Assembly (NCBI GenBank): GCA_017648425.1
Contig: JAGCJD010000165.1
Coordinates: 1 to 9,959, forward strand
Length of the DNA: 9,959 bases
Source of the DNA: Clostridia bacterium
Lineage (GTDB): Bacteria > Bacillota > Clostridia > Oscillospirales > CAG-272
Direction of reading: 5' to 3'
Part shown: positions 6,137 through 9,959 of the stretch, in pieces
How the letters are laid out: each line of letters starts with the position of its first letter
Numbering within the stretch: the stretch's first letter is position 1
The notes under the pieces: generated by a model
Told to the model about the DNA's origin: nothing
Databases searched by the model: none
What the model saw: only the letters and a program-made list of their open reading frames with translations
Position numbers and translations under genes: made by a program

Positions 6137-7145
6137 AGTTGCTTTTTTCCATTTGCCTGATAATTGCGTCCACAAGCATCTGCTCTGCTTGCTCAATTCC
6201 GCTGGCTTCAAGTGAACAACCCGATGCCCTCATGTGTCCTCCGCCACCAAAAATACGGCAGACGGCAGATACATCAAAATCCGTGCTTGAACGCATAGAA
6301 ACTCTGAAAAAGGGCTTAGGCTCGGACTGACGGACGGAAAACGCCACTTCAACACCACCGACAGAGCGAGGTATCTCAATGACTGTTTCCATATTCTCAT
6401 CGCAAAGTCCAAGCGACTGAACCGATGAATACGGAATAGTGACAGAAGCTATTCTGCCGTCATAGTGAAGCTTTAATCTCCTTGCCGCTTCTCCCTCCGC
6501 GCTCATCTGTTTTTTTGTCTTGGAATTAAAAAGTATATGATTTATTCTCGCGCTCTCCGCGCCAGCCTCCAAAAGCTCCGCGGCTATGCGGTGCGTCCTT
6601 GGCGTAACATTTGCAAATCTAAATCCTCCCGTATCCGAGCTTATTGCGGCGTAAACGCAGTTGATTATTCTCGGTGTTATAATGGGAAGCCTACCCTGCG
6701 CGTACAAAGTCTTTGCGATTTCAAAAATTATTTCTCCCGTTGCCGAAGCGGTTGCATCAATGTAGTTATCCGCATATATAGTTCCCGTTCCGTGGTGGTC
6801 TATCATAAGGTCAATGTCCTTACGAAGCATATCAAAAAGAACACCAAGCTGTGAAGGAGATGCAGAATCCACGCTGATAACTCGCTCATGTCCTATACTC
6901 ATTCCGTCCTCAATAACAACGCTTCCCTGCGTGTCCTCGGACAAAAACTTCAACCTTTCTGGAACTTCATCGGCGCACGCGCACATGGAGAATATACCCA
7001 TAAGACGAAATATTTCTTTAAGCGCGAACGCAGAGCCAACAGCATCGGCATCGGAACGCTCATGATATATGATAAGCGTTTTTTTATTCTCACACAAACG
7101 GTTACACAGCGCGTCCATGTCGAGAGATACAAAATTATTCAGCAT
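6135..7145 (-). CDS. DHH/DHHA1 family phosphoesterase (NrnA-like)
   Basis: I place the start at ATG 7145, giving 336 residues; it has gagga eight bases upstream and overlaps the last 11 bases of rbfA. The N-terminal DHH domain carries the metal ligands: H28, D32 and D34 in YHERSDADAVGS (27-38), D93 in ISVDSAS, the DHH triad itself (116-118), and D171 in SSDTGGF. The C-terminal DHHA1 domain ends with FGGGGHMRASGC (299-310), which binds the substrate. This matches the bacterial bifunctional oligoribonuclease/pAp phosphatase NrnA group and related cyclic-dinucleotide phosphodiesterases, so the substrate is a short nucleotide (nanoRNA, pAp, or pApA). The first motif has Ser-Asp-Ala where many relatives have Pro-Asp-Gly; the metal-binding aspartates are intact. 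Coupling to rbfA is a common clostridial arrangement. Family secure, exact substrate uncertain. Confidence 0.9.
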   Translation of the reverse strand: MLNNFVSLDMDALCNRLCENKKTLIIYHERSDADAVGSAFALKEIFRLMGIFSMCACADEVPERLKFLSEDTQGSVVIEDGMSIGHERVISVDSASPSQLGVLFDMLRKDIDLMIDHHGTGTIYADNYIDATASATGEIIFEIAKTLYAQGRLPIITPRIINCVYAAISSDTGGFRFANVTPRTHRIAAELLEAGAESARINHILFNSKTKKQMSAEGEAARRLKLHYDGRIASVTIPYSSVQSLGLCDENMETVIEIPRSVGGVEVAFSVRQSEPKPFFRVSMRSSTDFDVSAVCRIFGGGGHMRASGCSLEASGIEQAEQMLVDAIIRQMEKSN

Positions 7146-7506
7146 CGCTCTCGTCCTCATCAGGCGCAGATATTTCAATTCCGTTCAACAGCTTTGATAT
7201 ATGAGCGCCATGCTCGATAGAATGGTCTTCATAAAATGTAAGCTCAGGCGTCATACGGAGATTGAGCCTTTGAGCAAGCTCGCGGCGAACATATCCCGCG
7301 CACGATTTAAGTCCCTTTGCGACCTCCTTTTTATCCCCCAGCATAGCCGAGTAATAGACCTTTGCAAATTTAAGATCTCCCGTTGCCTCGACAGCAGTTA
7401 TGCTTATGAACGCGTCCTTTACTCTGGGATCCTTTACCTCTCTGAGTATAAGAGCGAGCTCCTTTTGCATTTCATCATTTATTCTTCCTCGTCTGTAATT
7501 AGCCAT
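7135..7506 (-). CDS. rbfA: Ribosome-binding factor A
   Basis: A 123-residue protein of the usual RbfA length (about 115-135). The opening RINDEMQKELALILREVKDPRV and the central FAKVYYSAMLGD, followed by VRRELAQRLNLRMTPEL and the closing HGAHISKLLN, are the classic RbfA pattern of a single KH-like domain. It binds the 30S subunit during late 16S rRNA maturation and cold adaptation. The ATG at 7506 has gaggg just upstream (short spacing of about four bases), and a promoter lies at 7585-7562 on the minus strand. The acidic tail (DEDESDAE) overlaps the start of the DHH gene. Unlike the usual nusA-infB-rbfA-truB order, this rbfA heads its own operon, with pgk divergent upstream. Confidence 0.95.
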   Translation of the reverse strand: MANYRRGRINDEMQKELALILREVKDPRVKDAFISITAVEATGDLKFAKVYYSAMLGDKKEVAKGLKSCAGYVRRELAQRLNLRMTPELTFYEDHSIEHGAHISKLLNGIEISAPDEDESDAE

Positions 7507-7539
7507 ATGCCCTCACAAATATAATTTATTGTTTTTAGC

Positions 7540-7571
7540 GTGATATAACTCTTGCCCTACTATTATATCAC
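7540..7571. repeat. Perfect 9-bp inverted repeat centred on the rbfA transcription start
   Basis: GTGATATAA (7540-7548) and TTATATCAC (7563-7571) are exact reverse complements with a 14-base spacer. On the minus strand one arm covers the -10 hexamer of the rbfA promoter and the other lies about 7-15 bases into the transcript, so the dyad axis falls at the predicted start (about 7555). This geometry suits a dimeric repressor better than an RNA hairpin, because only one arm is transcribed from this promoter. No regulator is identifiable here. Confidence 0.5.
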
Positions 7572-7590
7572 ATTTTAAGCCTCAAATCAA
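7562..7590 (-). promoter_or_regulatory. Promoter for rbfA - DHH phosphoesterase operon
   Basis: On the minus strand TTGATT (7590-7585) and a perfect TATAAT (7567-7562) are separated by 17 bases, with TG at 7570-7569 (extended -10). Predicted start near 7555, leader about 49 bases. Confidence 0.85.
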
Positions 7591-7640
7591 TAGCCGCGAA
7601 ATATAATTAGGAAAAAAGATATTTTTTTAACAAATTGCTC

Positions 7641-7669
7641 TTGATATATTTTTAAGTTTGTGTTATACT
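7641..7669 (+). promoter_or_regulatory. Promoter for the pgk - tpiA operon
   Basis: TTGATA (7641-7646) and TATACT (7664-7669) are separated by 17 bases, with TG at 7661-7662. The predicted start near 7676 gives a leader of about 31 bases. The region upstream (7605-7640) is A/T-rich with runs that could act as an UP-like element. It is divergent from the rbfA promoter about 75 bases away. Confidence 0.85.
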
Positions 7670-7706
7670 ATTATTTGGTAAATTTTTTGAAAGGTGGATT
7701 AACAAA

Positions 7707-9002
7707 ATGACTTACAACAAAAAATCTGTTGAAGATATTGATGTTGCCGGCAAGCGAGTTCTCGTTCGTTGCGACTTCAATGTTACGCTCAAGGACGGAG
7801 TGATCACCTCTGACAAGAGAATTGTTGAGGCACTTCCCACTATTAAATACCTTCTCGATAAGGGCGCAAAGGTAGTTCTCTGCTCTCACATGGGTAAGCC
7901 CCACAGCATTTTCACTGAGGGATTTGGTCTTACCAAGAAAGAAAAGAAAAAGGTTGAGGCTCTTCCCGCAGAGGAACAGGCTGCCGCTACCGAAAAGCTT
8001 CTCAAAAAGGCTCTTGATGACAAGAATACTCTTACTCTCCGCCCCGTTGCGGCAAGACTTAACGAGCTTCTTGGCGATAAGGTAACATTTGCTGAGGACA
8101 TTATCGGTCCTGACGCAAAGGCTAAGGTTGCAGCTCTTAAAGAAGGAGAGGCAGTTCTTATTGAGAATGTTCGCTTTGACGCAAGAGAAACAAAGAACGG
8201 CGCTGATTTTGCAAAGGAACTTGCATCATACGCTGACATCTTTGTAAACGATGCGTTCGGCTCTGCTCACAGAGCACACGCTTCTACTGCAGGTGTTGCA
8301 GATTATCTTCCCGCTGTTTGCGGATACCTTATCCAGAAGGAGATCGGCGTTATGGGTAAGGCTCTCGCAGAGCCCGCTCGTCCCTTCGTTGCAATACTTG
8401 GCGGAGCTAAGGTTTCCGACAAGATCGGCGTTATAAACAACCTCATTGAAAAGGTTGACACACTCATTATCGGCGGTGGAATGGCTTACACATTCTTCAA
8501 GGCTGCTGGTAACGATGTTGGAACTTCTCTCTGTGAGGAGGACAAGCTTGAGCTTGCTAACGAAATGGTAGCAAAGGCTAAGGCTAAGGGCGTTAACTTC
8601 ATGATCCCCGTTGACAATGTAATTGCAACCGAGTATGATGAGAACGCTGAAAACAAGATCGTTGATTCTACCGCTATTCCCGCAGGTTGGATGGGACTTG
8701 ATATAGGACCTAAGACCCGTAAGATCTTTGCGGACGCTATAAACGGCGCAGGAACAGTGGTTTGGAACGGACCTATGGGTGTTTCCGAGTGGAAGAACTT
8801 TGCCGCAGGTACTGAGGCAGTTGCTTCTGCTGTTGCAGAGAGTGGCGCTATCTCCATCATTGGTGGCGGTGACTCCGCAGCTGCTGTTGAAAAGCTCGGC
8901 TACGCTTCCAAGATGACACACATCTCCACAGGTGGCGGTGCTTCCCTTGAATTCCTTGAGGGTAAAGAACTTCCCGGTATAGCTTGCCTTCTTGACAAGT
9001 AA
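7707..9002 (+). CDS. pgk: Phosphoglycerate kinase
   Basis: A 431-residue enzyme catalysing 1,3-bisphosphoglycerate + ADP to 3-phosphoglycerate + ATP in the cytoplasm. The N-terminal substrate domain shows VRCDFNV (20-26), R38, the SHMGKP loop (60-65) and FVNDAFGSAHRAHAST (179-194). The nucleotide domain shows GGAKVSDK (232-239), GPMGV, GGGDSAAA (386-393) and STGGGAS (407-413). It is about 37 residues longer than a typical bacterial PGK of about 394. The excess sits between the SHMGKP loop and LRPVAARL, roughly residues 67-108, as a lysine- and glutamate-rich, probably helical insertion. The usual Arg of the HLGRP motif is Lys64. The start has aaaggtgg (7690-7697) nine bases before ATG. Codon choice is more biased than in the neighbouring genes, as expected for high expression. 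tpiA follows, but gap is not upstream. Confidence 0.98.
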   Translation: MTYNKKSVEDIDVAGKRVLVRCDFNVTLKDGVITSDKRIVEALPTIKYLLDKGAKVVLCSHMGKPHSIFTEGFGLTKKEKKKVEALPAEEQAAATEKLLKKALDDKNTLTLRPVAARLNELLGDKVTFAEDIIGPDAKAKVAALKEGEAVLIENVRFDARETKNGADFAKELASYADIFVNDAFGSAHRAHASTAGVADYLPAVCGYLIQKEIGVMGKALAEPARPFVAILGGAKVSDKIGVINNLIEKVDTLIIGGGMAYTFFKAAGNDVGTSLCEEDKLELANEMVAKAKAKGVNFMIPVDNVIATEYDENAENKIVDSTAIPAGWMGLDIGPKTRKIFADAINGAGTVVWNGPMGVSEWKNFAAGTEAVASAVAESGAISIIGGGDSAAAVEKLGYASKMTHISTGGGASLEFLEGKELPGIACLLDK

Positions 9003-9015
9003 TTAAAAACAATAT

Positions 9016-9036
9016 GGGGCGACTTACGGTCGCCCC
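9016..9036 (+). repeat. GC-rich hairpin between pgk and tpiA, not a terminator
   Basis: GGGGCGAC (9016-9023) pairs perfectly with GTCGCCCC (9029-9036) across a TTACG loop. It lies 13 bases after the pgk stop and 28 bases before the tpiA start. It is followed by tcaaatcagt with no T-run, so it should not terminate transcription. It may be a stability or processing element, or a copy of a dispersed palindromic repeat. Confidence 0.6.
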
Positions 9037-9064
9037 TCAAATCAGTAAAAAGGAGAATAAAGAA

Positions 9065-9832
9065 ATGAATCCTTCCAAGAGAAGAACAGTTATCGCAGGT
9101 AACTGGAAGATGAATATGACTCCCAAGAGCGCAACCGCTCTTATCGAGGAGATGAAGCCCCTCGTTGCAGGTAAGGACGCTTGTGATGTAGTTCTTTGCG
9201 TTCCCGCAATCGACATTCCCGCAGCAGTTGAGGCTGCAAAGGGATCCAACATCAAGATCGGTGCTGAAAATGTACACTTCAAGGCTTCGGGCGCATACAC
9301 AGGCGAGATCTCCGCTAACATGCTCGTTGAGGCAGGCGTTGAGTATGTAGTTATCGGACACAGCGAAAGACGCCAGTACTTCGCTGAAACCGACCAGACT
9401 GTAAACCTTCGCACACTCGCAGCTTTGAACGCAGGTCTTAAAGCTATCGTTTGCGTTGGTGAAACACTTGAACAGAGAGAGCTCGGTTACACCGAAACAC
9501 TTCTCAAATACCAGACCAAGATGGCTCTTACAAATGTAAGCGCAGAGCAGCTCAAAAATGTTATAGTTGCATACGAGCCTGTATGGGCTATCGGCACAGG
9601 TGTTACCGCAACTGCTGAACAGGCAGACGAGGGTAACGGCTATGTTCGCGCAGCTATCGCAGAAGCATATGGTGCTGATGTTGCAGAAACCGTAACCGTT
9701 CAGTACGGCGGTTCTATGAACGATGCTAATGCCGCTGAGCTTTTGGCAAAGACCAATGTTGACGGCGGTCTTATCGGCGGTGCTTCCTTGGTAGTAACTA
9801 AGTTCGCCGCTATCGTTGACGCAGCACAGTAA
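9065..9832 (+). CDS. tpiA: Triosephosphate isomerase
   Basis: A 255-residue enzyme of normal length interconverting dihydroxyacetone phosphate and glyceraldehyde 3-phosphate. The catalytic residues are all present: N13 and K15 in AGNWKMN (11-17), H99 in VIGHSERR (96-103), and E171 in AYEPVWAIGTG (169-179), which starts the flexible loop 6. The phosphate-binding QYGGS and the closing DGGLIGGASL are standard. I choose ATG 9065 because aaaaggag (9048-9055) precedes it at a good distance. An in-frame ATG at 9014 would put the intergenic hairpin inside the coding region and would add residues before the normal N-terminus. It is co-transcribed with pgk, shares its biased codon choice, and ends before a strong terminator. 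Confidence 0.98.
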   Translation: MNPSKRRTVIAGNWKMNMTPKSATALIEEMKPLVAGKDACDVVLCVPAIDIPAAVEAAKGSNIKIGAENVHFKASGAYTGEISANMLVEAGVEYVVIGHSERRQYFAETDQTVNLRTLAALNAGLKAIVCVGETLEQRELGYTETLLKYQTKMALTNVSAEQLKNVIVAYEPVWAIGTGVTATAEQADEGNGYVRAAIAEAYGADVAETVTVQYGGSMNDANAAELLAKTNVDGGLIGGASLVVTKFAAIVDAAQ

Positions 9833-9840
9833 CTAACTAT

Positions 9841-9879
9841 ATAAAAAAGACAGTTGTTTTTAACAACTGTCTTTTTTAT
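9841..9879. terminator. Terminator after tpiA, probably bidirectional
   Basis: AAAAAAGACAGTTG (9843-9856) pairs with CAACTGTCTTTTTT (9864-9877); the outer ends and the loop-closing T-A pairs extend the stem. T-runs follow on the plus strand (9872-9877 and 9881-9886) and the A-run serves the minus strand. The stop of the probable minus-strand gene (9860-9862) falls in its loop. Confidence 0.9.
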
Positions 9880-9959
9880 ATTTTTTGCCCTGCCACGAGT
9901 CTCTTTCATAAAGCAGTTTATCTATATCGTTTATGACCGATACTTTTTTTCTGCTCCAT
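9860..9959 (-). CDS. Probable 3' end of a minus-strand gene entering from the right (partial)
   Basis: Of the three minus-strand frames, only one stays open from the window edge to a stop inside the terminator. It reads 32 codons (including NDIDKLLYERDSWQGKKYKK and a final DSC) to TAA at 9862-9860. The peptide is charged, lysine-rich and partly helical, like the tail of a cytoplasmic protein; I do not recognise the family. The case rests mainly on context: both other minus-strand operons here also end with their stop codon inside a shared terminator. With only 32 codons visible, chance cannot be excluded. Confidence 0.5.
   Translation of the reverse strand, partial: WSRKKVSVINDIDKLLYERDSWQGKKYKKDSC

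Noticed and set aside
6537..6854. Plus-strand open frames of about 100 codons across the DHH gene
   Set aside because: They are antisense to clear DHH-domain coding sequence and show no protein-like pattern.
7146..7178. DHH gene start at ATG 7178
   Set aside because: It would add 11 residues read through rbfA without a better ribosome binding site. ATG 7145 has gagga at eight bases and matches the family N-terminus.
8226..8921. Long 231-codon open frame on the minus strand inside pgk
   Set aside because: It is antisense to a certain gene, has no ribosome binding site argument and a low-complexity composition. It arises from the strong codon bias of pgk.
9016..9036. Hairpin between pgk and tpiA as a terminator
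   Set aside because: No T-run follows and tpiA continues with its own ribosome binding site, so termination is unlikely.
9014..9064. Upstream ATG in frame with tpiA
   Set aside because: It would translate the intergenic hairpin and add residues before the conserved TIM N-terminus. The ribosome binding site at 9048-9055 fits ATG 9065.
1..9959. Search for CRISPR arrays, insertion sequences, tRNA/rRNA genes, toxin-antitoxin pairs and phage genes
   Set aside because: I saw no regularly spaced repeats, transposase motifs, cloverleaf-like sequences or defence-type domains. The window reads as ordinary chromosome apart from the unit at 1-1862.

Overview
The window looks like chromosomal DNA of a low-to-mid GC Gram-positive anaerobe of the class Clostridia, probably a gut or rumen Oscillospirales-like lineage. 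The evidence is a YtvI-like AI-2E membrane protein of the kind kept by spore-forming lineages, an exported protein with a SipW/TasA-type signal peptide, a cyclophilin lipoprotein, strong Shine-Dalgarno sequences throughout, and a phosphoglycerate kinase with a long N-domain insertion that I remember from clostridial sequences. I see no mobile element, CRISPR array, tRNA or rRNA. This is mostly ordinary core chromosome with one accessory-looking surface-protein unit at the left edge.

Layout. Bases 1-1862 hold the 3' end of an unrecognised acidic protein, then a secreted 474-residue protein, closed by a terminator at about 1916-1950. Bases 2019-3288 are a transcription unit with a consensus promoter. 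It encodes the two halves of a split ThrE-family exporter, joined by an ATGA stop/start overlap. Bases 3289-3482 are an intergenic stretch with a possible 13-codon micro-ORF, a dyad, and the promoter for a FabG-like short-chain dehydrogenase (3483-4184). That gene converges on a YtvI-like gene on the minus strand (4219-5250, GTG start). A divergent promoter drives a cyclophilin-type peptidyl-prolyl isomerase lipoprotein (5399-6088). This in turn converges on a minus-strand rbfA - DHH phosphoesterase operon (7506 down to 6135). From 7641 to 9879 there is a two-gene glycolytic operon, pgk - tpiA, with its own promoter, a hairpin between the genes and a strong terminator. A minus-strand gene whose last 32 codons are visible probably enters from the right edge (9959-9860).

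How the genes fit together. The genes do not form one pathway. pgk and tpiA catalyse steps of lower and middle glycolysis, without gap or gpm beside them. rbfA matures the 30S ribosome, and the DHH protein probably degrades short RNA, pAp or cyclic dinucleotides; the two are translationally coupled. The ThrE pair exports a small metabolite, and the cyclophilin probably assists folding of proteins outside the membrane.

Regulatory DNA is unusually easy to read. All five promoters I can identify have a 17-bp spacer and a TG dinucleotide one base upstream of the -10 hexamer. At each convergent gene junction a bidirectional terminator overlaps the stop codon of the minus-strand gene. The rbfA promoter carries a perfect 9-bp inverted repeat centred on the predicted transcription start. 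The least explained part is the surface-protein unit at 1-1862.
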